Numbered from the stretch's first letter, positions 34,164 to 43,117 are shown. The stretch: DNA of 64,000 bases from Pseudomonas sp. A-RE-19 (GCF_019956555.1 NZ_JAHBDQ010000022.1:124001-188000); one strand, 5' to 3'. Notes: generated by a model from the sequence alone, not told the origin. Numbers and translations: made by a program.

Positions 34164-34297
34164 GAATCAGGTTTCCTTCTTGAATGAATGGTGCGCAGGA
34201 TAGCGCGACCCGAGGCCACACGGGGCATTCTTGAGCGCCGCGCGAGGCCGGTGCTACCATGCGCAACCGCCAGAACAGGCAAGGAACTCCTTGGTTT

Positions 34298-34906
34298 ATG
34301 AGCACTATCCGCGAGCGCAACAAAGAACTGATCCTGCGTGCCGCCAGTGAAGAATTTGCCGACAAGGGCTTCGCTGCGACCAAAACCAGTGATATCGCGG
34401 CCAAGGCCGGGCTGCCCAAGCCCAACGTCTACTACTACTTCAAATCCAAGGAAAACCTCTACCGCGAGGTCCTGGAAAGCATCATCGAGCCGATCCTGCA
34501 GGCCTCGACGCCGTTCAACGCCGACGGCGTGCCCAGCGAAGTGCTGAGCGGCTATATTCGCTCGAAAATCCGCATCTCTCGTGACCTGCCCTTCGCCTCC
34601 AAGGTGTTCGCCAGCGAAATCATGCACGGCGCCCCGCACCTGAGCCCCGACCTGGTCGAGCAGCTCAACAGCCAGGCCAAACACAACATCGACTGCATCC
34701 AGACCTGGATCGACCGCGGCCAGATCGCCCCCATAGACCCCCATCACTTGATGTTCAGCATCTGGGCCGCGACCCAGACCTACGCCGATTTCGACTGGCA
34801 GATCTCTGCGGTTACCGGCAAGGCCAAGCTGGATGAGGCCGACTATGAAGCGGCGGCGCAGACGATTATCCGGTTGGTGCTCAAGGGGTGTGAGCCTGAT
34901 CGGTAG
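34298..34906 (+). CDS. TetR/AcrR family regulator, RutR-like
   Basis: The 202-residue repressor-type protein has an N-terminal helix-turn-helix (about 28-51, KTSDIAAKAGLPKPNVYYYF). Its C-terminal half (IAPIDPHHLMFSIWAATQTY) closely resembles the YcdC/RutR ligand domain, whose founding member senses pyrimidines. The ligand here is unknown. I chose ATG 34298 (MSTIRERNKELIL); 13 open codons upstream look like leader. Neighbours are DUF808 (divergent) and, beyond the RAYT, the gcl glyoxylate operon and a urea transporter, so a link with nucleobase use is possible but inferred. Confidence 0.88.
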   Translation: MSTIRERNKELILRAASEEFADKGFAATKTSDIAAKAGLPKPNVYYYFKSKENLYREVLESIIEPILQASTPFNADGVPSEVLSGYIRSKIRISRDLPFASKVFASEIMHGAPHLSPDLVEQLNSQAKHNIDCIQTWIDRGQIAPIDPHHLMFSIWAATQTYADFDWQISAVTGKAKLDEADYEAAAQTIIRLVLKGCEPDR

Positions 34907-34920
34907 AGCGTGGTGCGGCC

Positions 34921-35013
34921 TTCGCGAGCAAGCCCGCTCCCACAGGGTTGATCTGTGTACACAGACCATTCAAACAACCAGGATTCATTGTGGGAGCGAG
35001 CCTGCTCGCGATG
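34921..35013. repeat. Hybrid REPIN: type-II and type-I REP facing each other
   Basis: TTCGCGAGCAAGCCCGCTCC (type II) is followed about 45 bases later by TGTGGGAGCGAGCCTGCTCG (type I). It lies just downstream of the RAYT stop. Confidence 0.85.
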
Positions 35014-35032
35014 GGCGCGACCCGGTTTCTGA

Positions 35033-35491
35033 TCAGACCCAAATAGCATCCCACAACGGATAGTCGCCAAGGCGCTCGACCAATCCCGCCCGCAATGGAT
35101 TCGCCACAACATAACGAGCCAGCTTTACCAAGTCCTCCTCGCGACGTAGCGCTCGATCATGAAAGCCATGCTGCCAAAGGCCGATCTTACGACCAGAGGA
35201 CAATTTCACCGCTTTGGTACTCAACGATTTGACCTTTTGCATCAATCCACTCAGCGACCCCTGCTGCAACTCGATCAACCAATGGAAGTGATCAGGCATG
35301 ACCACCCAGGCCAGTGAGTTAGCGCAGCCCTGATCCTGAGCGGTACGAAATTGAGCGACGACTAATCGGCCCAAGACAAAATCGTTGAAAACAGGCTCCC
35401 TACCGAGGGTGTTGGTGGTTAGCAGGTAAATTCGGTTTGGCTCAGCATAGCGACCAATGCGCAGGCGATGTGAAGCAGGTGAATCAGGCAT
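35033..35491 (-). mobile_element. rayT: REP-associated tyrosine transposase (RAYT), Y1 transposase family
   Basis: The 152-residue protein is an IS200/IS605-related Y1 transposase of the RAYT type. The HUH motif is H68-F-H70 in VMPDHFHWLIEL and the catalytic tyrosine is Y127 in ARYVVANPLRAGLVER. RAYTs are thought to cut and move REP/REPIN sequences as single strands and are kept as single-copy chromosomal genes. It is flanked on both sides by inverted REP pairs (34921-35013 and 35590-35684). I chose ATG 35491 (MPDSPASHRLRIG) with a GGGGG-AAAGGA tract upstream. It appears intact. Confidence 0.92.
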
Positions 35492-35589
35492 TCCTTTGCC
35501 CCCTTTCATGATCAAGTCATGAAGAAGGCTAGACCTGTGAATGCTTTTGGGTGGGGCGGACTTTTAGCTGGATGTGTCTGGTAGATGGC

Positions 35590-35684
35590 CATCGCGAGCA
35601 GGCTCGCTCCCACAATGGTTCCGCGGCGTTCACAAATTTTGTGTCCACCATTGATCTACTGTGGGAGCGAGCCTGCTCGCGATG
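35590..35684. repeat. REPIN: two inverted type-I REPs
   Basis: CATCGCGAGCAGGCTCGCTC and its reverse complement lie about 45 bases apart. This is the upstream partner of the RAYT gene. Confidence 0.9.
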
Positions 35685-35706
35685 GCGACTGTTCAGACGC
35701 TGAAGA

Positions 35707-36147
35707 TCAACCAACCACCCCCGCATCCGCCCTCAACCCCTGCGCCTCGATCGCGCTGATCGCACATTGCTCATCGACATCAGAGAGATCACCGCTGATG
35801 CCCACCGCCCCCAACACACTCCCATCCTGATCCCGGATCAACACGCCGCCCGGTGCCGGGACGACGCTGCCCTGCCCCAGGCTATTCAGCGCGGCGAAGA
35901 AGGCCGGGCGTTGTTGGGCGTCTTGTGCCAGCAGGCGTGAGCCCTTGCCCAGGGCGATCGCGCCCCAGGCTTTGCCGATGGCGATCTGCGGGCGCAGCAG
36001 GCTCGCGCCGTCTTCGCGTTGCAGGGTTATCAAGTGCCCGCCCGCGTCCAATACGGCAACGGTCAAGGGCGCGGCAGAGACTGCACGACCTGCGGAAAGG
36101 GCCTGAGTGGCCAGGTTGACTGCAACGTTCAAGGTTAAAGCGCTCAT
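35707..36147 (-). CDS. GlcG/HbpS family heme-binding-like protein
   Basis: The 146-residue protein belongs to the GlcG/HbpS family (PF03928): TVAVLDAGGHLITLQREDGA near the middle and GGVLIRDQDGSVLGAVGISG near the end are hallmarks. Family members include the Streptomyces heme sensor HbpS and GlcG of glycolate operons; the molecular role here is unknown. It is divergent from gcl and shares a 266-base control region with it, as in other Pseudomonas, which supports a role in glycolate/glyoxylate metabolism. Confidence 0.88.
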   Translation of the reverse strand: MSALTLNVAVNLATQALSAGRAVSAAPLTVAVLDAGGHLITLQREDGASLLRPQIAIGKAWGAIALGKGSRLLAQDAQQRPAFFAALNSLGQGSVVPAPGGVLIRDQDGSVLGAVGISGDLSDVDEQCAISAIEAQGLRADAGVVG

Positions 36148-36239
36148 GGTGCCGTCCTCATTTTGTTATTGGGAAAGCCGTTGGATTGCGTTCTGTTGCG
36201 CAATCCGATGCAGCAAATAGAACACAATGAATTATTTTT

Positions 36240-36249
36240 TTGTATACAA
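36240..36249. promoter_or_regulatory. Palindromic operator candidate 1 (glcG-like side)
   Basis: TTGTATACAA is a perfect 10-base palindrome about 93 bases upstream of the glcG-like gene. The same word recurs 138 bases away beside gcl. The form resembles GntR-family operators. Confidence 0.55.
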
Positions 36250-36377
36250 TAATTCTCGAAAAGCGCCACATGCGACGAAAAACCACAGTTCTTCGGGCTT
36301 CCGACGAATGAAACAGCTGCTTGAGAAAATGGATTGACCTGCGCCGTCCGCCGTGAATAAACTCTGCGCAAAGCCAC

Positions 36378-36387
36378 TTGTATACAA
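36378..36387. promoter_or_regulatory. Palindromic operator candidate 2 (gcl side)
   Basis: The second TTGTATACAA lies 27 bases before the gcl start, where a bound repressor could block transcription or its start. In P. putida gcl is repressed by GclR; I infer the site could be for its homologue. Confidence 0.6.
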
Positions 36388-36413
36388 TTACAAAACGTAA
36401 GAGGCACAAAACC

Positions 36414-38189
36414 ATGAGCAAAATGAGAGCAATCGAAGCCGCCGTTCTGGTGATGCGCCGTGAAGGGGTCGATACCGCTTTTGGCATCCCGGGCGCCGCG
36501 ATCAACCCGCTGTACTCCGCCTTGCAGAAGGTCGGTGGCATCGATCACGTCCTCGCTCGCCACGTTGAAGGCGCCTCGCACATGGCCGAGGGCTACACCC
36601 GCACCAAGGCCGGCAATATTGGCGTGTGCATCGGCACGTCCGGCCCGGCCGGCACCGACATGGTCACCGGGCTCTACAGCGCCTCGGCCGACTCGATCCC
36701 GATCCTGTGCATCACCGGGCAAGCACCACGGGCCCGCATGCACAAGGAAGACTTCCAGGCCGTCGACATCACCAGCATAGTCAAGCCGGTCACCAAGTGG
36801 TCGACCACCGTCATGGAGCCGGGCCAAGTGCCTTACGCGTTCCAGAAAGCGTTCTATGAAATGCGCTCCGGGCGCCCAGGCCCGGTGCTGATCGACCTGC
36901 CGTTCGACGTGCAGATGGCTGAAATCGAATTCGACATCGACGCCTATGAGCCGCTGCCGCTGGCCAAGCCGACCGCTAACCGCGTGCAAATCGAGAAGGC
37001 CCTGGCCATGCTCGACCAGGCTGAGCGCCCACTGTTGGTAGCCGGTGGCGGCATCATCAATGCCGACGCCAGTGAGTTGCTGGTGGAGTTCGCCGAGCTG
37101 ACCGGTATTCCGGTGATCCCGACGCTGATGGGCTGGGGCACGATCCCGGACGATCACCCGCTGATGGTCGGCATGGTCGGCCTGCAAACCTCGCACCGCT
37201 ACGGCAACGCCACAATGTTGAAGTCGGACGTGGTGCTGGGCGTCGGTAACCGTTGGGCCAACCGTCACACCGGTTCGGTCGACGTCTACACCGAAGGCCG
37301 CAAATTCATTCACGTCGACATCGAACCGACCCAGATCGGCCGCGTGTTCACACCGGACCTGGGCATCGTGTCCGACGCCGCAGCCGCGTTGACCGTGTTC
37401 ATCGAAGTCGCTCGGGAATGGCAAGCCGCCGGCAAGCTGAAAAACCGCAGCGGCTGGCTGCAAGATTGCCAGCAGCGCAAAGCCAGCCTGCAACGCAAGA
37501 CCCACTTCGACAACGTACCGGTCAAGCCGCAACGGGTGTACGAAGAGATGAACCAGGTATTTGGCAAGGACACCTGCTACGTCAGCACCATCGGTCTGTC
37601 GCAGATTGCCGGCGCGCAGTTCCTGCACGTCTACAAACCGCGTCACTGGATCAACTGCGGTCAGGCCGGCCCGCTGGGCTGGACCATTCCGGCAGCACTC
37701 GGTGTGGTCAAGGCCGATCCGACCCGCAAGGTTGTAGCGCTCTCGGGTGACTATGACTTCCAGTTCATGATCGAAGAACTGGCGGTCGGCGCGCAATTCA
37801 AGCTGCCGTACATCCACGTTGTCGTGAACAACTCGTACCTGGGGCTGATCCGTCAGGCCCAGCGCGGTTTCGACATGGACTATTGCGTGCAGCTGTCCTT
37901 CGACAACCTCAACGCTCCAGAACTCAACGGTTACGGAGTCGACCATGTCGCTGTCGCCGAAGGCCTGGGTTGCAAGGCACTGCGGGTGTTCGAACCGGAT
38001 CAGATCCAGCCTGCCCTGCGCAAGGCTCAGGAGCTGATCGAAGAGTTCAAGGTGCCGGTGATCGTCGAGATCATTCTGGAGCGCGTGACCAACATTTCCA
38101 TGGGCACCGAGATCAACGCCGTCAACGAATTCGAAGACCTGGCGCTGGTTGGCAACGATGCGCCAACGGCGATTTCGCTGCTCGATTAA
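36414..38189 (+). CDS. gcl: Glyoxylate carboligase (tartronate-semialdehyde synthase)
   Basis: Gcl joins two glyoxylates into tartronate semialdehyde with CO2 release. The 591-residue ThDP enzyme has the family start MRAIEAAVLVMRREGVDTAF. Instead of the usual catalytic glutamate it has V51 (ARHVEGASHMAEG), which is the known signature of Gcl. The ThDP/Mg motif GDYDFQFMIEEL lies in the C-terminal part. I chose ATG 36414 (MSKMRAIEAA) over an upstream in-frame ATG because of GAGG 9 bases before. It heads the operon gcl-hyi-glxR-ttuD-pykF. Confidence 0.97.
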   Translation: MSKMRAIEAAVLVMRREGVDTAFGIPGAAINPLYSALQKVGGIDHVLARHVEGASHMAEGYTRTKAGNIGVCIGTSGPAGTDMVTGLYSASADSIPILCITGQAPRARMHKEDFQAVDITSIVKPVTKWSTTVMEPGQVPYAFQKAFYEMRSGRPGPVLIDLPFDVQMAEIEFDIDAYEPLPLAKPTANRVQIEKALAMLDQAERPLLVAGGGIINADASELLVEFAELTGIPVIPTLMGWGTIPDDHPLMVGMVGLQTSHRYGNATMLKSDVVLGVGNRWANRHTGSVDVYTEGRKFIHVDIEPTQIGRVFTPDLGIVSDAAAALTVFIEVAREWQAAGKLKNRSGWLQDCQQRKASLQRKTHFDNVPVKPQRVYEEMNQVFGKDTCYVSTIGLSQIAGAQFLHVYKPRHWINCGQAGPLGWTIPAALGVVKADPTRKVVALSGDYDFQFMIEELAVGAQFKLPYIHVVVNNSYLGLIRQAQRGFDMDYCVQLSFDNLNAPELNGYGVDHVAVAEGLGCKALRVFEPDQIQPALRKAQELIEEFKVPVIVEIILERVTNISMGTEINAVNEFEDLALVGNDAPTAISLLD

Positions 38190-38206
38190 CTGCTGATCGT
38201 TCCCAA

Positions 38207-38296
38207 TGTGGGAGCGGGCTTGCTCGCGAAGGCGGCGGCACAGTCAACATTGATGTCGCCTGACACACCGCTTTCGCGAGCAAGCCCGCTCCCACA
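38207..38296. repeat. REPIN (type-II REPs) between gcl and hyi
   Basis: TGTGGGAGCGGGCTTGCTCG and its reverse complement lie in the 148-base gcl-hyi gap. Confidence 0.9.
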
Positions 38297-38337
38297 GGGA
38301 TCTGGGAACGACGACCACACCTATACGGGAGACCACC

Positions 38338-39120
38338 ATGCCGCGTTTCGCAGCCAACCTGTCCATGCTGTTCACCGAGCAGGATTTTCTTGCCCGTTTC
38401 GACGCTGCCGCCAAGGCCGGCTTCAGTGGTGTCGAATACCTGTTCCCCTACGACTTCAGCTCCGCCGAAATCAAGGCCAGGCTCGATGCCAACGGCCTGA
38501 CCCAGGTGCTGTTCAACCTGCCGGCCGGTGACTGGGCCAAAGGCGAACGCGGTATCGCGTGCTTGCCGGATCGGGTCGAAGAATTCCGTGCCGGTGTCGA
38601 TCTGGCCATCGCTTACGCCAACGTGCTGGGTAACACCCAGATCAACTGCCTGGCCGGTATTCGTCCTCAAGGCGTCGACGAGTCCATCGTGGAAAAGACC
38701 TTCGTTGCCAACCTCAAATACGCGGCCGACAAGCTGCAAGCGATGGGCATCAAACTGGTGATGGAAGCGATCAACACCCGTGACATCCCAGGCTTCTACC
38801 TGAACAACACTGCGCAAGCCCTGTCGATTCGCGAACAGGTCGGCAGCGCCAACCTGTTCCTGCAATACGACATCTATCACATGCAAATCATGGAGGGCGA
38901 CCTGGCCCGCACCATGGCCGCGCACCTGGGCGAGATCAACCATATCCAGTTGGCCGACAACCCGGGGCGCAACGAACCAGGCACCGGCGAAATCAATTAC
39001 CGCTTCCTGTTCGAACACCTGGACCGCATCGGTTATCAGGGTTGGGTTGGCTGTGAATACAAACCGCTGACCACCACTGAAGCGGGTCTGGGCTGGTTGA
39101 AAACCCATAACGCGATCTGA
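38338..39120 (+). CDS. hyi: Hydroxypyruvate isomerase
   Basis: Hyi interconverts hydroxypyruvate and tartronate semialdehyde. The 260-residue TIM-barrel protein of the xylose-isomerase-like superfamily starts MPRFAANLSMLFTEQDFLAR. It has metal-site and active-site segments LVMEAINTRDIPGFYL, QYDIYHMQIMEGDL and HIQLADNPGRNEPGTGEINY, with two Glu, Asp and His ligands typical of the fold. It is second in the gcl operon, placed between two REPINs. GGGAG lies just before the ATG. Confidence 0.96.
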   Translation: MPRFAANLSMLFTEQDFLARFDAAAKAGFSGVEYLFPYDFSSAEIKARLDANGLTQVLFNLPAGDWAKGERGIACLPDRVEEFRAGVDLAIAYANVLGNTQINCLAGIRPQGVDESIVEKTFVANLKYAADKLQAMGIKLVMEAINTRDIPGFYLNNTAQALSIREQVGSANLFLQYDIYHMQIMEGDLARTMAAHLGEINHIQLADNPGRNEPGTGEINYRFLFEHLDRIGYQGWVGCEYKPLTTTEAGLGWLKTHNAI

Positions 39121-39130
39121 CACTGAACCC

Positions 39131-39220
39131 TGTGGGAGCGAGCCTGCTCGCGAAGAGGCCGGCACATTCAACATCCATGTTGCCTGGCACACCGCTATCG
39201 CGAGCAGGCTCGCTCCCACA
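39131..39220. repeat. REPIN (type-I REPs) between hyi and glxR
   Basis: TGTGGGAGCGAGCCTGCTCG is followed by its reverse complement with about 40 bases between. One arm ends CGAAG and not CGATG. Confidence 0.9.
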
Positions 39221-39274
39221 GAAAGCGGTCTCCCTATTTGCTTGAAGCAGCAATAAAAACAAGAGGATTTTCTC

Positions 39275-40165
39275 ATGGCTAAAATCGGATTTATCGGCAC
39301 CGGCATCATGGGCCACCCAATGGCGTTGAACCTGCAGAAAGCCGGTCACAGCCTGTTCCTGTCGGCGCACCACGATGCCGCGCCTGCCGATCTGGTTGCC
39401 GGTGGCGCCGTTGCCCTGGCGAACCCGAAAGAAGTGGCTCAGGAAGCCGAGTTCATCATCGTCATGGTCCCGGATACTCCGCAGGTCGATGACGTGCTGT
39501 TCCGCGCCGACGGTGTTGCAGCGGGCGTCACCAAGGGCAAAGTCGTGATCGACATGAGCTCGATCTCACCCACCGCCACCAAAGCCTTCGCGGCCAAAAT
39601 CAACGAGAAAGGCGCGCAGTACCTCGACGCGCCGGTTTCCGGCGGTGAAGTCGGTGCCAAGGCTGCGACCCTGAGCATCATGGTCGGCGGCGATGCCGAT
39701 GCTTTCGAACGCGCCCTGCCGCTGTTCCAGGCCATGGGCAAGAACATCACTCTGGTCGGTGGCAACGGCGACGGTCAAACCGCGAAAGTGGCGAACCAGA
39801 TCATCGTCGCGCTGAACATCCAGGCCGTGGCCGAAGCGCTGCTGTTCGCCTCGAAAAACGGTGCCGATCCAGCCAAGGTGCGTGAAGCGCTGATGGGCGG
39901 TTTCGCATCGTCGAAGATTCTTGAAGTTCACGGCGAACGCATGATCAAGGGCACCTTCGATCCGGGCTTCCGCATCAGCCTGCACCAGAAGGACCTGAAC
40001 CTGGCCTTGGCCGGCGCTCGCGAACTGGGCATCAACCTGCCGAACACCGCAGGCACCCAGCAGGTGTTCAGCACCTGCGCGGCCATCGGTGGCAGCAACT
40101 GGGACCACTCGGCGCTGATCAAGGGCCTGGAACACATGGCGAATTTCTCGATTCGCGATAAATAA
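39275..40165 (+). CDS. glxR: 2-hydroxy-3-oxopropionate (tartronate semialdehyde) reductase
   Basis: GlxR reduces tartronate semialdehyde to D-glycerate with NAD(P)H. The 296 residues show the beta-hydroxyacid dehydrogenase family: nucleotide site GFIGTGIMGHPMALNLQKAG (4-23), substrate motif DAPVSGGEVGAKAATLSIMV and the catalytic-lysine helix NGQTAKVANQ-type segment (GDGQTAKVANQIIVALN). It has the standard length and an AGAGGA ribosome site. It is third in the operon. Confidence 0.96.
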   Translation: MAKIGFIGTGIMGHPMALNLQKAGHSLFLSAHHDAAPADLVAGGAVALANPKEVAQEAEFIIVMVPDTPQVDDVLFRADGVAAGVTKGKVVIDMSSISPTATKAFAAKINEKGAQYLDAPVSGGEVGAKAATLSIMVGGDADAFERALPLFQAMGKNITLVGGNGDGQTAKVANQIIVALNIQAVAEALLFASKNGADPAKVREALMGGFASSKILEVHGERMIKGTFDPGFRISLHQKDLNLALAGARELGINLPNTAGTQQVFSTCAAIGGSNWDHSALIKGLEHMANFSIRDK

Positions 40166-40181
40166 CACCCTGCGCAAAACC

Positions 40182-40267
40182 TGTGGGAGCGAGCCTGCTC
40201 GCGATGAAATCACCGCGGTGTTCTGACACACCGCGGAGCCTGAATCGCGAGCAGGCTCGCTCCCACA
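40182..40267. repeat. REPIN (type-I REPs) between glxR and ttuD
   Basis: An inverted REP pair begins about 16 bases after the glxR stop and fills most of the 148-base gap. Confidence 0.9.
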
Positions 40268-40313
40268 GGCATCCGAGTTGCCCTTCAAATAACAAGAATT
40301 CCGGGAGCCCGCC

Positions 40314-41594
40314 ATGTCGGTCGATCCGCAACAATTGCTGCGCGAGCTGTTTGCCACAGCCATCGACGCGGCCCATCCGCAGCAAGTCCTCGAAGCTCAT
40401 TTGCCCAAAGATCGCAGCGGTCGGGTGATCGTCATCGGCGCCGGTAAAGCCGCAGCAGCCATGGCCCAAGTGGTCGAGCGCTGCTGGCAGGGTGAAGTGT
40501 CCGGCCTGGTGGTGACTCGCTACGGTCACGGCGCGCCGTGCGAAAAAATCGAAGTGGTCGAAGCCGCGCACCCGGTGCCGGATGCCGCGGGTCTGGCCGT
40601 GGCCAAACGGGTGCTGGAACTGGTCAGCGACCTTAGCGAAGACGACCGCGTGATCTTTCTGCTGTCTGGCGGTGGTTCAGCCCTGCTCGCCTTGCCCGCC
40701 GCCGGCATCACCCTGGCCGACAAACAGTCGATCAACAAAGCCCTGCTCAAATCCGGCGCGACCATCGGCGAGATGAATTGCGTGCGCAAGCACCTCTCGG
40801 CGATCAAGGGCGGACGTCTGGGCAAAGCCTGCTGGCCGGCCACGGTTTACACCTATGCGATTTCCGATGTCCCGGGCGACCTCGCCACGGTCATCGCGTC
40901 CGGCCCCACCGTGGCCGACCCGAGCACCTCGGCCGAAGCGCTGGCAATCCTCAAGCGCTATGGCATCGAAGTCCCGGCCTCGGTGCGCACCTGGTTGCAA
41001 AACCCGGAATCGGAAACGGTCAAACCCGGCGATCCGAGCCTGACCCGCAGTCATTTCCAGTTGATCGCCCGCCCACAGCAATCGCTGGAAGCGGCAGCGG
41101 TGAAAGCCCGTCAGGCCGGTTTCAGTCCGTTGATCCTCGGCGACCTGGAAGGCGAATCCCGGGACGTGGCGAAAGTCCACGCCGGCATTGTGCGGCAGAT
41201 CGTCCAGCATGGTCAGCCGCTGGCAATGCCGTGCGTGATTCTGTCCGGCGGCGAAACCACCGTCACCGTGCGCGGCAATGGCCGTGGCGGGCGCAACGCC
41301 GAATTCCTGCTGAGCCTGACCGACAGCCTCAAAGGTCTGCCCGGCGTTTACGCGCTGGCCGGCGACACTGACGGCATCGACGGCTCCGAAGACAACGCCG
41401 GCGCCATCATGACCCCGGGCAGTTACGCCCGCGCCGCCGCCCTCGGCCTGAGCGCCAGCGATGAACTGGACAACAACAATGGCTACGGCTACTTCGCGGC
41501 GCTGGATGCATTGATTGTCACCGAGCCGACCCGCACCAACGTCAACGACTTCCGCGCCATTCTGATTCTCGAGAGCCCTAAACATGACGCCTGA
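40314..41594 (+). CDS. ttuD: Glycerate 2-kinase, MOFRL family (TtuD)
   Basis: The 426-residue protein has the glycerate kinase type-2 N-terminal domain (VIVIGAGKAAAAMAQVVE, HPVPDAAGLAVAKRVLEL, FLLSGGGSALLALPAAGI) and a C-terminal MOFRL domain (LSGGETTVTVRGNGRGGRNA, AGDTDGIDGSEDNAGA). These enzymes phosphorylate glycerate to 2-phosphoglycerate. The gene has long been annotated as hydroxypyruvate reductase because of tartrate work, but the domains favour kinase. It overlaps pykF by 11 bases, so glycerate phosphorylation and pyruvate formation are made in step. Confidence 0.94.
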   Translation: MSVDPQQLLRELFATAIDAAHPQQVLEAHLPKDRSGRVIVIGAGKAAAAMAQVVERCWQGEVSGLVVTRYGHGAPCEKIEVVEAAHPVPDAAGLAVAKRVLELVSDLSEDDRVIFLLSGGGSALLALPAAGITLADKQSINKALLKSGATIGEMNCVRKHLSAIKGGRLGKACWPATVYTYAISDVPGDLATVIASGPTVADPSTSAEALAILKRYGIEVPASVRTWLQNPESETVKPGDPSLTRSHFQLIARPQQSLEAAAVKARQAGFSPLILGDLEGESRDVAKVHAGIVRQIVQHGQPLAMPCVILSGGETTVTVRGNGRGGRNAEFLLSLTDSLKGLPGVYALAGDTDGIDGSEDNAGAIMTPGSYARAAALGLSASDELDNNNGYGYFAALDALIVTEPTRTNVNDFRAILILESPKHDA

Positions 41595-42999
41595 CAAGAA
41601 GGTCAAAATCCTCGCCACCCTTGGCCCGGCCACCAACGGGATCGACGACATCCGTGAGCTGGTGCAGGCCGGGGTCAATATCTTTCGCCTGAACTTCAGC
41701 CACGGCGATCATGCCGACCATGCACAGCGCTATCAGTGGATTCGTGAAGTCGAGCGCCAGCTGAATTATCCGCTGGGGATTCTGATGGACCTGCAAGGTC
41801 CGAAACTGCGGGTCGGCCAATTCGCCGAGGGCAAAGTGCAGCTGCATCGCGGTCAGGCATTGCGCCTGGATCTGGATGCAACACCGGGGGATCAACGCCG
41901 GGTCAACCTGCCCCACCCGGAAATCATCGCAGCGCTGGAGCCAGGCATGGACCTGCTGCTGGATGACGGCAAACTGCGCCTGCGGGTGGTGACCAAATAC
42001 GCCGACGCCATCGATACCACGGTGCTCAATGGGGGCGAGCTGTCGGATCGCAAAGGCGTCAACGTGCCGCAAGCCGTGCTCGACCTGAGCCCGCTGACCG
42101 CCAAGGATCGTCGTGATTTGAGCTTCGGTCTGGAGCTGGGTGTGGATTGGGTCGCGCTGTCGTTCGTGCAACGCCCGGAAGACATTCGCGAAGCCCGCGC
42201 ACTGATCGGCGACAAGGCGTTTTTGATGGCGAAGATCGAGAAGCCGTCGGCGGTCACTCAACTGCGGGAAATCGCTGAACTGAGCGATGCGATCATGGTC
42301 GCTCGCGGTGATCTGGGCGTGGAAGTGCCGGCCGAAAGCGTGCCGCAGATTCAGAAAAACATCATCACCATCTGCCGCCAACTCGGCAAACCGGTGGTGG
42401 TGGCGACGCAGATGCTGGAGTCGATGCGCTTCTCCCCGGCCCCGACCCGCGCCGAAGTCACGGATGTCGCCAACGCGGTGGCTGAAGGCGCGGACGCGGT
42501 AATGCTGTCGGCGGAAACCGCGTCCGGCGAGTACCCGCTGGAAGCCGTGCAGATGATGAGCAAAATCATCCGCCAGGTGGAAAACGGCCCGGACTATCAG
42601 GCCCAACTGGACGTGAGCCGGCCGAAAGCTGAAGCGACCGTTTCCGATGCGATCAGCTGTGCGATCCGTCGCATCAGCAACGTGTTGCCAGTGGCGGTGT
42701 TGGTGAATTACAGCGAGTCGGGCACATCGAGTTTGCGTGCGGCGCGGGAACGGCCGACGGTGCCGATCCTCAACCTGACGCCGAACCTGCAAACCGCTCG
42801 CCGGTTGACGGTGGCGTGGGGCGTGCACTCGGTGGTCAACGATCGGCTGCGCCAGGTGGATGAAGTGTGCTCGACGGCGCTGGAGATAGCGCAGGCACAG
42901 GGCATGGCTCAGCGGGGGGATACGTTGTTGATCACGGCGGGCGTGCCGTTCGGGCAGCCGGGGTCGACCAATTCGTTGCGTATCGAGACATTGATTTAG
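41584..42999 (+). CDS. pykF: Pyruvate kinase
   Basis: This 471-residue enzyme converts PEP to pyruvate. The N-terminal signature KVKILATLGPATNGIDDIRE and NFSHGDHADH, the Mg/substrate segment FLMAKIEKPSAVTQLREIAE and the conserved ARGDLGVEVPAE and MLSAETASGEYPLEAV are all present. It is the operon-borne isozyme linked to glyoxylate use; the last step after enolase removes the 2-phosphoglycerate made by TtuD. The start lies inside ttuD, giving translational coupling. Confidence 0.97.
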   Translation: MTPDKKVKILATLGPATNGIDDIRELVQAGVNIFRLNFSHGDHADHAQRYQWIREVERQLNYPLGILMDLQGPKLRVGQFAEGKVQLHRGQALRLDLDATPGDQRRVNLPHPEIIAALEPGMDLLLDDGKLRLRVVTKYADAIDTTVLNGGELSDRKGVNVPQAVLDLSPLTAKDRRDLSFGLELGVDWVALSFVQRPEDIREARALIGDKAFLMAKIEKPSAVTQLREIAELSDAIMVARGDLGVEVPAESVPQIQKNIITICRQLGKPVVVATQMLESMRFSPAPTRAEVTDVANAVAEGADAVMLSAETASGEYPLEAVQMMSKIIRQVENGPDYQAQLDVSRPKAEATVSDAISCAIRRISNVLPVAVLVNYSESGTSSLRAARERPTVPILNLTPNLQTARRLTVAWGVHSVVNDRLRQVDEVCSTALEIAQAQGMAQRGDTLLITAGVPFGQPGSTNSLRIETLI

Positions 43000-43014
43000 C
43001 GCCTGTACCGGCCT

Positions 43015-43081
43015 CTTCGCGAGCAAGCCTCGCTCCTACAGGGACAGCGCATTCCTGTAGGAGCGAGGCTTGCCCGCGAAG
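43015..43081. repeat. REPIN-like pair of type-III REPs
   Basis: CTTCGCGAGCAAGCCTCGCT and the inverted TGTAGGAGCGAGGCTTGCCC are about 12 bases apart. It follows pykF directly and ends about 36 bases before the urea transporter start. Confidence 0.85.
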
Positions 43082-43117
43082 AACGATTACACGGCTCCTC
43101 TGACACACAGACCTAAA

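Noticed and set aside
36144..37946. 600-codon open frame antisense to gcl
   Set aside because: It has no start context and runs opposite gcl, which has clear ThDP motifs.
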